A stretch of 64,000 nucleotides of DNA from DAOUGC01 sp034429695. Its GTDB lineage: Bacteria > Chloroflexota > Anaerolineae > Anaerolineales > Anaerolineaceae. Location: contig DAOUGC010000212.1 of assembly GCA_034429695.1 (NCBI GenBank), forward strand, positions 1 through 64,000. The letters run 5' to 3'. The position numbers and the translations under genes are program-made. Of this stretch, positions 1 to 8,557 are shown in pieces (position 1 is the first letter of the stretch; each line of letters begins with the position of its first letter). Under the pieces are notes generated by a model. That model was not told the origin of the DNA and searched no databases. It saw nothing but the letters and a program-made list of their open reading frames with translations.

Positions 1-1
1 G

Positions 2-67
2 GGTGGTAGAAAAGTGCGCAAGGTTCTGTGCGCGCGCTGCATCCGGACTATGGTAAAGAGCGCCTAG
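2..67 (+). CDS. rpmB: 50S ribosomal protein L28, C-terminal fragment
   Basis: Partial gene; the start lies before the window. The last 21 codons run to a TAG and end in a Cys-x2-Cys pair followed by a short basic tail (KVLCARCIRTMVKSA), the way bacterial L28 proteins end. L28 is a small protein of the large ribosomal subunit. A strong hairpin follows directly, so this is probably the end of its transcript. The call rests on about 21 residues; another small Cys-pair ribosomal protein is possible. Confidence 0.6.
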   Translation, partial: GGRKVRKVLCARCIRTMVKSA

Positions 68-82
68 TTCATTGTGTTTCCC

Positions 83-117
83 ACAAAAATCGCGACTTCG
101 GTCGTGATTTTTGTTTT
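83..117. terminator. Bidirectional terminator between rpmB and rpe
   Basis: A 14-bp stem (83-96 with 101-114, one G-U pair) is closed by a UUCG tetraloop. It is followed by a T-run on the plus strand and has A's in the left arm, so it also gives U's on the minus strand. It lies exactly between the convergent rpmB and rpe genes. Confidence 0.85.
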
Positions 118-125
118 AAGCCAAC

Positions 126-803
126 TTACGCTGATCGAAATGCTGACTGGCGTAAAGCAGCGACTCCGGCGGCAATACCGGCGCTGTGTTTGAAAATGGA
201 AGTGGCTGCCACAATCACCCGGGCGCCTGCACTGACCACCTGCTCAATGTTGGTACTGGTTATTCCGCCGTCCACCTGGATCAAGGCTGATGGGTTCTTT
301 GACTTGATCAAGTCTCGCACTGCAGTAACTTTGCCTGTCATTTCCGGAAGGAAGGACTGACCGGAGAAACCCGGGTTGACCGTCATCACCAGAACCATAT
401 CCACCATGTCCACAACCGATTCAATGGCGGCAGCAGGCGTGCCAGGGTTGATCACCACACCTGGATGCACACCGAGTAAACGCAACTCCTGCAATGTTCT
501 GTGCAGGTTGGGCGCTTCCTCGACATGCACACTGATGTGACTGGCGCCTGCGTCGGCAAAAGCCTGAATGTGCCGCTCGGGTTTTTCGATCATCAGGTGC
601 ACATCCAGCGGCAGACGGGTTATACGAGCACAGGTTTCCACGATGAAGGGTCCCATGGTGATGTTGGGGACAAAATGTCCGTCCATGACATCCACATGGA
701 TCCAATCCACACCGGCATCCTCAGCCGCGCGGATCTGGTCACCCAAATGGGCAAAATCCGCCGACAGAATTGAGGATGAAATGATAAGGTCTGAAGCAGC
801 CAA
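126..803 (-). CDS. rpe: Ribulose-phosphate 3-epimerase
   Basis: Interconverts ribulose 5-phosphate and xylulose 5-phosphate in the pentose phosphate pathway, in the cytosol. The 225-residue protein has the family length and a TIM-barrel pattern: SILSADF (11-17), DVMDGHFVPN (38-47), HLMIEKP (69-75), VNPGFSGQ (142-149) and VDGG (177-180). H36, D38, H69 and D178 match the metal-binding residues of the family. The start is a TTG at 803; a TATAAT on the minus strand (811 to 806) sits only two bases before it, too close for that start, so it may be chance. The kinase gene upstream ends 23 bases away, suggesting co-transcription. Confidence 0.93.
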   Translation of the reverse strand: MAASDLIISSSILSADFAHLGDQIRAAEDAGVDWIHVDVMDGHFVPNITMGPFIVETCARITRLPLDVHLMIEKPERHIQAFADAGASHISVHVEEAPNLHRTLQELRLLGVHPGVVINPGTPAAAIESVVDMVDMVLVMTVNPGFSGQSFLPEMTGKVTAVRDLIKSKNPSALIQVDGGITSTNIEQVVSAGARVIVAATSIFKHSAGIAAGVAALRQSAFRSA

Positions 804-826
804 TGATTATACCTGAAAAAATGTCC

Positions 827-1912
827 CTATCGGGCAGAGGTCAGAGTGAACCAGACATACAACCAGAAGGGGATGAGACCCCCCACTGCCAGCACAGCAA
901 ACAACCCCAACCCAACAGAGATCCAGTCGATGGGAGATTTTTCCTCGACATCCACATTGATTGGGGTGAGGACGGGCGCCGGCATGGTGGCAGGATTTGA
1001 ATACACCCTCACCGGTTGGGATGGCATTGGGTTTGCCTGCATGGTGGGGGCAGATAGAGAACCGGAAGCGATATCATTGCGCGGGCTGAAGTTCACCAAA
1101 ATCCGTCCGAGCTGGTCGGCAGAGCGATAACGCGATGAAGGTTCTTTTGACAGCACTTTTAGGAGGATCTGTTCCAATTCCACCGGAATTTCAGGATTTA
1201 GCCGGCGGGGCGGAACGGGAGCCGACGAGCGGTGCAAACGGGCAAGCTCGGTGGGATCGTTTGAATTAAACGGCAACTGGCCGGTTAACATCTCATATAA
1301 AATGATGCCCAGTGAGTAGACATCAGAAGCTGGCGATGGTGCGCCGCCGGAAGCCTGTTCGGGGGAGAAGTATTGAGGAGATCCCCAGATGACGTCGTAC
1401 TGCTCGTCCGGTTGAATGGTGGCAAGTGCGCGGGCGATGCCAAAATCGGTCACCTTTAAACGCTGGTCGGGGGTGACGAGCATGTTCTGAGGTTTGACGT
1501 CGCAGTGAACCAGACCGGCCCGGTGCGCGTAGCCAATGCCGGCGCAGGCCTGCACGATCAAGGGGATGGCCTCTTCGAGTGAAAACCGCCCGCGTTGGCG
1601 GATCATGGTTTTCAGGTCTGTGCCGGGCACGTACTCCATGACAATAAACAGCCTGCCGGCATCCAGGCCAAAATCGTGAACGGTGACGATGTTGGAGTGT
1701 GACAGGTTCGCCGCTGCCCTGGCTTCCTGGTGAAAGCGTTCCCGAAAGGCAACGTCCTGGGAGAAATCCTGACGAAGGACTTTGATTGCAACCGGGCGCT
1801 CAAGGGTGGTATCCTTGGCGCGATAGACCACCGCCATGCCGCCGGTCCCCAGTGTTTGCTGGAGTTCGTAACGGTTTCCAAGAAGGGGTGGGGTGGAATG
1901 CTGCGTATCCAT
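827..1912 (-). CDS. Membrane-anchored Ser/Thr protein kinase
   Basis: Eukaryote-type (Hanks) kinase of 361 residues. The glycine loop LGTGGMAVVY is at 21-30, the ATP-binding Lys of VAIK at 44, the catalytic loop VHCDVKPQN at 135-143 and DFG at 156-158. A Pro-rich linker leads to one hydrophobic segment near the C-terminus (about 330-353), so the kinase domain should face the cytosol with almost nothing outside. The catalytic loop reads HCD instead of HRD, making it a non-RD kinase that may not need activation-loop phosphorylation. I start at the ATG of MDTQHST because upstream codons look non-coding; a minus-strand TATAAT (1929 to 1924) lies 11 bases before it and no Shine-Dalgarno is visible, so the mRNA may be nearly leaderless. 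Probably transcribed with rpe. Confidence 0.9.
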   Translation of the reverse strand: MDTQHSTPPLLGNRYELQQTLGTGGMAVVYRAKDTTLERPVAIKVLRQDFSQDVAFRERFHQEARAAANLSHSNIVTVHDFGLDAGRLFIVMEYVPGTDLKTMIRQRGRFSLEEAIPLIVQACAGIGYAHRAGLVHCDVKPQNMLVTPDQRLKVTDFGIARALATIQPDEQYDVIWGSPQYFSPEQASGGAPSPASDVYSLGIILYEMLTGQLPFNSNDPTELARLHRSSAPVPPRRLNPEIPVELEQILLKVLSKEPSSRYRSADQLGRILVNFSPRNDIASGSLSAPTMQANPMPSQPVRVYSNPATMPAPVLTPINVDVEEKSPIDWISVGLGLFAVLAVGGLIPFWLYVWFTLTSAR

Positions 1913-2043
1913 AGGCGTAAAGATTATAACATGAGACCATGCCAGAGGAGACACTGGTGGAAGGTACATGGCGATGGCTGTGGAAGCAGGTGTTGAAAAA
2001 TATTGCCTGAAAATGCAAGACGACATCAACGCGGCCGGTTCAT

Positions 2044-2054
2044 TGCGATATAAT
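2044..2054 (+). promoter_or_regulatory. Promoter box TGCGATATAAT upstream of the cation antiporter
   Basis: The 11-base box TGCGATATAAT contains a perfect TATAAT (2049-2054) and ends 17 bases before the ATG at 2072. It also forms the interrupted palindrome gcgatat-a-atatcgc (2045-2059). No good -35 is visible. The identical 11-mer recurs at 31621 and 56768. Confidence 0.55.
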
Positions 2055-2071
2055 ATCGCCAGAGGGAGCAG

Positions 2072-3157
2072 ATGAATAAAATAATCACCTATCTTAAGAA
2101 AAAACCGTTGGCATGGTTGTTGCTGGCATTACCGCTGGCAGTTATTGCGGAACTATTGCATTGGAACCCACTGGTGGTTTTCATCCTATCTGCTGTTGGG
2201 GTCATACCCATGGCCGGTTACATCGGCGAAGCCACTGAAGCGCTGGCCGCCTATACCGGGCCGAAGATTGGTGGACTTCTGAACGCCACGCTGGGGAACG
2301 CTGCCGAGTTGATTATCACCCTGGTGGCGATCCGCGCTGGATTGCTGGAGTTGGTCAAGGCGTCCATCACCGGTTCCATTCTGGGCAACCTGCTGCTGGT
2401 AATGGGTGCTTCCATGGTGCTGGGTGGGGCAAAAAATGGCATCCAGACCTTTGATCGGAAACATGTCTCCAATCATTCCATTCTGCTGGTGCTGTCTGTA
2501 CTGGCGCTGGTGATCCCGTCCCTTTTCAGCCATTCAATTGGCCCTGATGATAGCATTGGGGTTGAGGCTTTATCGTTGGGTGTTTCGGGTGTGATGATCA
2601 CCCTGTATGCGCTTGGATTGATATTCAGCTTCAAGGCATCCCGCAGCCCGATCACTTACCCTGGTGCGGAAAGCAAAGAGACCACCGAACATCACGGTTG
2701 GACGCGCGGCAAGGCGTTGATAGTGCTGGCGCTGGCGACCCTGGGTGTGGTGATACTGTCTGAAATGCTGGTGGGGGCAGTTGAAGTGGTGGTTGAAAGC
2801 GTTGGCCTGTCAGAGTTCTTCCTGGGCATTATTCTGATCCCCATTGTGGGTAACGTTGCCGAGCATTTGGTGGCTGTGCAGGTGGCTATCAGGAATCAGA
2901 TGGACCTTTCCGTCGAGATCGCTGTCTCATCCAGCCTGCAGATTGCCCTGTTTGTCGCGCCCTTGCTGGTGTTCATCAGCCTGGCGATGGGCAATCCGTT
3001 GACGCTGATTTTCAATCAGTTTGAATTACTGGCGCTGGGCGCAGGTGTAATCATTGCCGCACTGGTCGCATCGGACGGCGAGTCCAACTGGCTGGAAGGT
3101 TCAGCGTTGATTGCGGTATACGTCATCCTGGGTCTGGCGTTCTTCCTTGTGAAATGA
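2072..3157 (+). CDS. cax: Calcium/proton exchanger (CaCA family)
   Basis: Cytoplasmic-membrane antiporter of 361 residues that should exchange Ca2+ (possibly other divalent cations or Na+) for protons. The two inverted alpha-repeat motifs typical of the CaCA superfamily are visible: GNAAELIITLVAIRAG (75-90) and GNVAEH (260-265), each with the essential acidic residue in a membrane helix. About eleven hydrophobic segments are separated by a polar central loop near 190-212. RBS-like gagggagcag precedes the ATG. The stop overlaps the start of the next gene by four bases (ATGA), so the two are translationally coupled. Cation specificity cannot be read from the sequence. Confidence 0.92.
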   Translation: MNKIITYLKKKPLAWLLLALPLAVIAELLHWNPLVVFILSAVGVIPMAGYIGEATEALAAYTGPKIGGLLNATLGNAAELIITLVAIRAGLLELVKASITGSILGNLLLVMGASMVLGGAKNGIQTFDRKHVSNHSILLVLSVLALVIPSLFSHSIGPDDSIGVEALSLGVSGVMITLYALGLIFSFKASRSPITYPGAESKETTEHHGWTRGKALIVLALATLGVVILSEMLVGAVEVVVESVGLSEFFLGIILIPIVGNVAEHLVAVQVAIRNQMDLSVEIAVSSSLQIALFVAPLLVFISLAMGNPLTLIFNQFELLALGAGVIIAALVASDGESNWLEGSALIAVYVILGLAFFLVK

Positions 3158-3642
3158 TGGGTGATTGGATCCGCACTCGTTGGAATCGTTGGGTGACTGC
3201 AGGAGTGGTGTTATTTGCCATGCTTCTGTGCGTGGTCGCAGGGGTGATATTCTGGATGTTTCAACCTCCAAGGCCACCTGATGTTCCCCCCACGTCGGTG
3301 GTGATGATCATCCCTGCGCCAACGCTAACCATGACGCCCTCAACACCCGAACCCACTCCAACGGCAACCTTCAGTCCTGAAGAATTACAGAGTGGGATAA
3401 GCGTGGGGGTGTTTGTCCAAATCACCGGTACAGACGGGGAGGGTTTACGATTGCGTACTGGGCCTGGGGTTTCAAATGACCCCCGTTTCCTTGGCATGGA
3501 TTCGGAAGTTTTTCAAGTGGAGGAAGGACCGGTGAGAGCTGATGGATATACCTGGTGGTTCCTGGTTGCGCCTTATGATACCGACCGTTCCGGTTGGGCG
3601 GCTTCCACTTATTTGTCGGTTGTTGAAAATCCACAACAATGA
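3154..3642 (+). CDS. Membrane-anchored bacterial SH3-domain protein
   Basis: A 162-residue protein with one N-terminal hydrophobic segment (about 14-36), a Pro/Thr-rich linker (about 38-75) and a bacterial SH3-like fold (about 84-157) recognisable by LRLRTGPGVSNDPRFLG and a closing GWAASTYLSV. This arrangement places the SH3b domain outside the membrane; such domains often bind cell-wall peptides. Translationally coupled to the cation exchanger, although no functional link is known to me. A second ATG at 3157 is an equally possible start. Confidence 0.75.
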   Translation: MMGDWIRTRWNRWVTAGVVLFAMLLCVVAGVIFWMFQPPRPPDVPPTSVVMIIPAPTLTMTPSTPEPTPTATFSPEELQSGISVGVFVQITGTDGEGLRLRTGPGVSNDPRFLGMDSEVFQVEEGPVRADGYTWWFLVAPYDTDRSGWAASTYLSVVENPQQ

Positions 3643-3650
3643 GGTAAGCC

Positions 3651-3995
3651 ATGAATGAACCCACACCAACTCAACTGACCGCTGACCGGCAGGCAAGGAT
3701 CGTGACGATTACCTGGTCAGACGGGCATGTCAGTCAATACCCATTTGGATTACTCAGGGCAGCCTGCCCATGCGCCACCTGTCGCGGCGGGCACGAAAAT
3801 ATGTCATCCGAGCCGCCCGCAGATGCATTTTTCCGGGAGATGCCCGAGGGAGCCGACACGAGATTGGTGAGTGTTGAAGCGGTGGGTTCGTATGCCATCC
3901 TGTTCAACTGGGAGGATGGTCACAATTTTGGGATATATAATTGGCACTACTTGCGGGCATTATGTCCTTGTGATGAATGTGGAAATCGTCCATAA
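3651..3995 (+). CDS. DUF971 / GBBH-like N-terminal domain protein
   Basis: A 114-residue stand-alone version of the domain found at the N-terminus of gamma-butyrobetaine hydroxylase. The pattern is IVTITWSDGHVSQYPFGLLR followed by CPCATC, then a second half ending in WHYLRALCPCDECG. Two clusters of closely spaced cysteines suggest zinc or iron-sulfur binding. In other bacteria this family occurs alone or next to iron-sulfur cluster proteins; the precise role is unknown. RBS gaggt precedes the ATG, eight bases after the SH3 gene, so it is the third gene of this small operon. Confidence 0.8.
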   Translation: MNEPTPTQLTADRQARIVTITWSDGHVSQYPFGLLRAACPCATCRGGHENMSSEPPADAFFREMPEGADTRLVSVEAVGSYAILFNWEDGHNFGIYNWHYLRALCPCDECGNRP

Positions 3996-4029
3996 CAAAC
4001 TGCCGGAGAAGAACCTCCGGCAGTTTGTT
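3994..4029. terminator. Bidirectional terminator between DUF971 gene and glnA
   Basis: A perfect 15-bp inverted repeat (3994-4008 with 4015-4029, 6-base loop) separates two convergent genes. Its left arm includes the last two bases of the DUF971 stop codon. Terminal AAC/GTT stretches give U-rich ends on both strands. Confidence 0.85.
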
Positions 4030-4047
4030 CTTGATTGTGGGATCGAT

Positions 4048-5469
4048 CTACAGGTCGTAGTACATTTGGATTTCGTACGGGTGCGGGCGAAGGCGAACTT
4101 CGCGATCTTCCTTGTTTTTCAATTGAATCCAGTCGGCAATCATCATCTCATCAAAAACGTCACCGGCCAGCAGGAAGTGATGGTCTTCCTGCAGGGCGCT
4201 TGCGGCTTCCTGCAATGAGGTGGGCAGGTTTTTGATCATCGCGCGGCGTTCGGGTGTCCACGAGAAGATATCCTCTGATATGGGTCCAAAGCCGGCCGCC
4301 GAGGGGTCGATCTTGTTGGTGATACCGTCCAGACCGGCGAGCAACATTGCAGACATGGCCAGGTAGGGGTTACAGGTTCCGTCGGGAGGGCGAAACTCGA
4401 AGCGCACCTTGTTTGGTTGGGTGGCGTATTTGGGTACCCGGATGGCAGCCGAGCGATTGCCGCTGGAAAAGAAACAATTGACCGGGGCTTCATAACCGGG
4501 AACCAAACGACGATAGGAATTGGTGCTGGGGTTGGTAAACGCTAATAATGCCGGGGCGTGGGAGAGCAAGCCGCCGATGAAATAAAGCGCTTCCTGGGAG
4601 AGCAGATAAGGACCATCGGCATCATAGAAGACGTTGCGATTCCCGTTCACCAGTTGCATATGGAAGTGCATGCCATTCCCAGCCTCGCCGTACAACGGTT
4701 TGGGCAGGAAGGTTGCCGTCAACCCTGCCTGGTGGGCAACCATTTTGGTGACATACTTAATCATCATGCAGACATCGGCGGCACGGATGCCGCCCAGCAT
4801 GAGCGGGGTTTCAATTTCACTCTGGCCAGGGCCACCCACTTCATGATGATGGTATTTTACGGGCACATTGACGCTTTCGAGCGTCATCACCATGCGTGAG
4901 CGAATGGAAAAGAGCTGGTCGGCAGGAGGAATGGCATGATATCCGCCGTGCAGGGGGATATAATGCCCGTGGCCACCTTCTGCGCTGTTCCAGTTTGCCT
5001 CGCATGATTCCACCCGATAGCTGGACATGTTGACGCCGTTTTCAAAGTGCACCCGGTCGAAGATGTAAAACTCGAACTCAGGTCCCCAGCGGCAGTCTGT
5101 GGCAATACCAGTGGCGCGCATGTATTCTTCAGAACGGCGCAGAATCTGACGAGGATCGCGGGCGAACAATTGTTTGGTGTCCGCTTCGAGTGTGTTGCAG
5201 ATAAAACTCAGGGTGGGAACCTCCCAGAACGGATCAACGAATCCGGTGGATAAATCGGGGACCAGGACCATGTCACCTGATTTAACACTTTTTAAACCTA
5301 CACTGGAACCGTCAAAACCCACTCCTGCAGTCATCAGTTCTTCGTTGAACTCCTCCGCAGAAATGGTCACATGATGCCAGCGTCCCCATAGATCTGAGAA
5401 CTTTAAGTCGACCATGCGAATATTGTTCTGTTTGATGAATTGATCGGTATCCGCAAACTCCCTGAACAT
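4048..5469 (-). CDS. glnA: Glutamine synthetase type I
   Basis: Makes glutamine from glutamate, ammonia and ATP; dodecameric cytosolic enzyme. The 473 residues fit the GSI family. Visible are the beta-grasp part with GVGFDGSSV, the ATP/metal motifs GPEFEFYIFD and HHHEVGGPGQSEIE, the NGMHFHMQL region, the NRSAAIRVP motif and RFEFRPPDGTCNPYLAMSAM. The adenylylation tyrosine expected in NLYDLP of GSI-beta enzymes is not there; the matching stretch reads KNLPTSLQEA, so control by adenylyl transfer is unlikely. RBS aaggaga precedes the ATG. A minus-strand promoter candidate TTCGAT-17-GATAAT (5524 to 5496) overlaps the terminator of the upstream gene. Confidence 0.96.
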   Translation of the reverse strand: MFREFADTDQFIKQNNIRMVDLKFSDLWGRWHHVTISAEEFNEELMTAGVGFDGSSVGLKSVKSGDMVLVPDLSTGFVDPFWEVPTLSFICNTLEADTKQLFARDPRQILRRSEEYMRATGIATDCRWGPEFEFYIFDRVHFENGVNMSSYRVESCEANWNSAEGGHGHYIPLHGGYHAIPPADQLFSIRSRMVMTLESVNVPVKYHHHEVGGPGQSEIETPLMLGGIRAADVCMMIKYVTKMVAHQAGLTATFLPKPLYGEAGNGMHFHMQLVNGNRNVFYDADGPYLLSQEALYFIGGLLSHAPALLAFTNPSTNSYRRLVPGYEAPVNCFFSSGNRSAAIRVPKYATQPNKVRFEFRPPDGTCNPYLAMSAMLLAGLDGITNKIDPSAAGFGPISEDIFSWTPERRAMIKNLPTSLQEAASALQEDHHFLLAGDVFDEMMIADWIQLKNKEDREVRLRPHPYEIQMYYDL

Positions 5470-5500
5470 ACACTCTCCTTGTTTAAGATGTTGAGATTAT

Positions 5501-5542
5501 CAAAAAGAGCACAGCTTCATCGAAATGATTGTACTGTGCTCT
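5501..5542 (-). terminator. Terminator of the DUF362 gene
   Basis: On the minus strand a perfect 9-bp stem (5542-5534 with 5514-5506, 19-base loop) is followed by TTTTTG. It lies between the DUF362 stop and glnA, which run in the same direction. The loop and right arm overlap the likely glnA promoter. Confidence 0.75.
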
Positions 5543-5570
5543 CCTCACCCATGGTTATCTCACTTCACGC

Positions 5571-6788
5571 CTACCGCTTGTTGCGGCGGTTTAACCACCA
5601 CAGACCAGCGCCAAGCAGTGCTCCGGCGATGGCAATTCCTGCGGCAGCCTGAATGACGGTTTTGGGCTCCATGCCCGGCATGACCACCTGTCCGTCACCA
5701 TACTCTCTGAATTTGCGGCCCCACTGGGTTTCCAGGGCAGCTTCAACCCGCTTGCGGCCCACAAATGGATACCAATATACATTATGGTAGAAATTGCTGG
5801 CGAAAAAGCTCCAGGGAACCAGAGGGCTTTGCAGCAAAGGTTTTTCCAGAGGTTTCAGGGGGCCATGATAAATCATCTTCTGGCCACGTGAGGCAAAGGT
5901 ATCCTCCTGAACGAAGTTCCATGAAGGTTCCTGTTCGATGTCATACCCAACGATCTCGATCTCTCGCGGATCACCCACACCCAAACCGCGTTCATGAGCC
6001 AGGCGGATGAATGGGATGGACATGGGGTCGAAACCCTGCAGCCGGGCGGATACTGAGTCGATTGCCACCTGGTCGGCAGATGCCAGCAGGATGTTCTTCT
6101 CGTGCCAGCGCATGGCACGGGGGCCGGGACCATCACCCGCGAATGTGCCATCCATCACGGCAAAAAGTCCTGGATGGATCTCCTGTTGAATGGTAAGCAA
6201 ATCCACCAACGTCTCATGGATGACAGAGTGGGTCCAGTGACGGTTGCGGTGAAGCAGCCCGCCAAAAGCGTTTTTCATGGCGCCAGTGATGGTGGTGAAC
6301 ACGTGGGTTTTAACGGTTGGCAGGTGAACCATGTTCTTGCCCACCAGGGTCTTTGGGATGTAGACACCTTCGGGATAAACCTTGTCGAGCACCATGAAGG
6401 GCGTGCGCGGTTCGTATCGAACCCACTCGAACTGCTCTTCATACAGGTACTCGCAGGGCACGTGGTACATGTCTGTCACCAGACGATGCTTGTTGTTGAA
6501 CTCGCCCACGCGGGTATCCACAACCACGGTGTCGTTATGAATACCAACCAACTCGTTGTAGCCCATATTTTGCAGGGCGCGAATGGCGCCTTCCAGTTGC
6601 CACGGGGTGGATGAGCAAGCTGGATACCAGGTCTGCCAGGAGATATTAATTTTCAGGCCGGTTTGAATGCCCTTTGGCAGTGAGCTTTCCACACCTGCCA
6701 GTTTCATCAGCCTTTCAATGTCATCCAAAACAGTGGCAGGCGTCGTCTTCAGTACGGCCACTTTTCCTTTACCTGGAAAATTGCTCAT
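5571..6788 (-). CDS. DUF362-domain protein with C-terminal membrane anchor
   Basis: A 405-residue protein of the DUF362 family, recognisable by LKINISW near 46-52, LPTVKTHVFTTITGAMKN, the HETLVDL region and VMDGTFAGDGPGP. It ends in a hydrophobic segment (about 379-396) followed by NRRNKR, a typical inside-facing anchor. DUF362 proteins often accompany ferredoxin domains, but no Cys-rich ferredoxin module is present here. The reaction is unknown. RBS aaggaga precedes the ATG. Located between glnA and purB, with its own terminator, so probably a single-gene unit. Confidence 0.8.
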   Translation of the reverse strand: MSNFPGKGKVAVLKTTPATVLDDIERLMKLAGVESSLPKGIQTGLKINISWQTWYPACSSTPWQLEGAIRALQNMGYNELVGIHNDTVVVDTRVGEFNNKHRLVTDMYHVPCEYLYEEQFEWVRYEPRTPFMVLDKVYPEGVYIPKTLVGKNMVHLPTVKTHVFTTITGAMKNAFGGLLHRNRHWTHSVIHETLVDLLTIQQEIHPGLFAVMDGTFAGDGPGPRAMRWHEKNILLASADQVAIDSVSARLQGFDPMSIPFIRLAHERGLGVGDPREIEIVGYDIEQEPSWNFVQEDTFASRGQKMIYHGPLKPLEKPLLQSPLVPWSFFASNFYHNVYWYPFVGRKRVEAALETQWGRKFREYGDGQVVMPGMEPKTVIQAAAGIAIAGALLGAGLWWLNRRNKR

Positions 6789-6925
6789 TCAATCTCCTTC
6801 GTTAAGCGTCGTTATTTTTTGTGGACGCTGTTATTGACATAATCAATTTGAGGAATGACTATTACACCATTTTAATGCCAGATCCGATTTTACCTGATCG
6901 GTCGGGGTGAGTCCAGTTGGGAGAA

Positions 6926-8341
6926 TCATACAGAATCACGATTCCTGTCCTGATCTCCCACGGTTTGACGGATCTGGACTGCCAGATCACGTGAACGATC
7001 TGCTGAGATGCCAAGATAATGCTCAATGTTCATCTCATCGCGGATCTGGGTTTCACTCAGATAGCGGAGAATAAGCTTGTCAGCGGCGGCATTGGAGACC
7101 AGAGGGTTATCGTTGCCGGCAGCCACATGAGACCAGGCTTGCATGGATAGTTCACGCAAATGCTCGTGCATGTGCTGGCGATCCGCGCCGGCTTTGGTGA
7201 GAGCCATCAGCAACGGCTCCACACCGGCAAATGGTGCATATTGTCGCAGATTCTTAAGAATGGCAGGTTCATTGATCTGTATGCCGGATACCACCCGGAG
7301 GGTGGTTAGCAATAATTCATCACAGAGTAGGAATGCTTCCGGCAATAACATACGGCGATTGGCACTGTCATCCAGGGTGCGTTCCAGCAGGGAATGGGCT
7401 GCGTTCTGCCACGCCAGCGCGGGCAAGCCGGAAAGGGTCCTTGCCAACGAGTTGATCTTTTCTGATTGAATTGGGTTGCGTTTGAACGGCATTGCAGATG
7501 AACCCACCTGGAGTTTCCCAAAAGGTTCGGCTTCTTCGCCGATGTAGGGGGATTGCAGCAGGCGTAAATCGAAGGCGAATTTATACAGGCTCAGCCCAAT
7601 ACTGGCGAGAGCGCTGATGAGGGTGAAATCCTGTTTGCGCGGATAGGTTTGATGGGTGATGTCAAAAAAAGACAGGTCCAGTTTTTTACCCAAAATTGCT
7701 TCAAAGTTGTCGAAGTTTTCCGCACCCAGCAAGTGCATGTAACTGGCAGCCGTCCCTACTGCGCCTTTAAAACCTTTACCTTTGATTGAAGCGAAAATTT
7801 GGGATAAATTCTGCCAGTCGGTTAAAAGATCTTGAGCGGTGAAAGCCAGCCGGTAACCAAACGTAACCGGTTCAGCCGGTTGCAGATGGGTCATGCCGAT
7901 CACGGGGGTGGAGGCAAAGGTTTCGACCCGGTCAGCCAGCAGCAGGAGCAGGGTCGTCAGCCTTGAAAGGATGATTTGAGTGGATTGTTTGAGACGCATT
8001 GCATCGGCGTTGTCCTCAATATCCATGGAAGTGGCGCCGAGATGGATGATGCCGCCGCCGATGGGTGATTGTTCGGCAAATGCCTTTACTTCTGCCATCA
8101 AGTCATGATGTATCTCAGACTCGATTGCCAGTGAGCGTTCCATGTCGATTTCATCCTGATGCGCTCGCAGGTCATTCACCTGTGCCAAACTCACCAAACC
8201 CAACTCCATCTGCGTCTCGGCGAGCGCCACCCACACCTGCCGCCACAACTTTCTTTTGTTGACCTCGCTCCACACAGTGCGCATTTCCGGGCTGGCATAA
8301 CGCCACTGTAATGGAGATTGATAACTGGTGTAATCGTTCAT
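6926..8341 (-). CDS. purB: Adenylosuccinate lyase
   Basis: Cleaves adenylosuccinate to AMP and SAICAR to AICAR in purine synthesis. The 471 residues carry the fumarase/aspartase superfamily motifs: HLGATSMDIEDNAD (metal-free substrate loop), TVIGMTHLQPAEP-type stretch (TPVIGMTHLQPAEPVTFGYR region) and the signature GSSAMPFKRNPIQSEKIN. Upstream on the minus strand is a TATAAT within the palindromic ATTATAAT at 8379-8386, with gggag just before the ATG. It stands alone, divergent from the signalling operon. Confidence 0.94.
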   Translation of the reverse strand: MNDYTSYQSPLQWRYASPEMRTVWSEVNKRKLWRQVWVALAETQMELGLVSLAQVNDLRAHQDEIDMERSLAIESEIHHDLMAEVKAFAEQSPIGGGIIHLGATSMDIEDNADAMRLKQSTQIILSRLTTLLLLLADRVETFASTPVIGMTHLQPAEPVTFGYRLAFTAQDLLTDWQNLSQIFASIKGKGFKGAVGTAASYMHLLGAENFDNFEAILGKKLDLSFFDITHQTYPRKQDFTLISALASIGLSLYKFAFDLRLLQSPYIGEEAEPFGKLQVGSSAMPFKRNPIQSEKINSLARTLSGLPALAWQNAAHSLLERTLDDSANRRMLLPEAFLLCDELLLTTLRVVSGIQINEPAILKNLRQYAPFAGVEPLLMALTKAGADRQHMHEHLRELSMQAWSHVAAGNDNPLVSNAAADKLILRYLSETQIRDEMNIEHYLGISADRSRDLAVQIRQTVGDQDRNRDSV

Positions 8342-8378
8342 GGCATGGCTCCCGGCAGATCAGATGATGTACAAGATT

Positions 8379-8386
8379 ATTATAAT
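8379..8386. promoter_or_regulatory. Palindromic -10 element ATTATAAT (purB side)
   Basis: ATTATAAT equals its own reverse complement and so gives a perfect TATAAT on both strands. On the minus strand it would start purB transcription about 30 bases before the ATG. On the plus strand it points to the kinase operon. Confidence 0.5.
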
Positions 8387-8466
8387 GGTCGGGAAGGGTT
8401 CGACAGTGAGAGAGAACAATCAACTTTCCACCAACTATTTTGTAAGCAGGGTGGAGGGTGTTTTGG

Positions 8467-8495
8467 TTGCAAATAAAAATGGGGCAGAATATAAT
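8467..8495 (+). promoter_or_regulatory. Promoter of the Ser/Thr phosphosignalling operon
   Basis: TTGCAA (8467-8472) and a perfect TATAAT (8490-8495) are spaced by 17 bases, a near-consensus housekeeping promoter. It predicts a leader of about 55 bases before the ATG at 8558. Confidence 0.7.
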
Positions 8496-8557
8496 TTAGA
8501 CATCACTTATCCAATCATTTCTGATCAACGGTTTTCTTATAGCCATCATTATTTTTG

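Noticed and set aside
28..360. 110-codon plus-strand reading frame over the L28 end and rpe
   Set aside because: It covers the L28 stop, the terminator and the antisense of rpe; its product looks like no protein.
806..811. TATAAT two bases before the rpe TTG as its promoter
   Set aside because: Transcription would begin inside the coding sequence; rpe is more simply read with the kinase gene.
4955..4965. GATATAAT inside glnA as a fourth copy of the promoter box
   Set aside because: It lacks the TGC before it, is inside a coding region and points away from any start.
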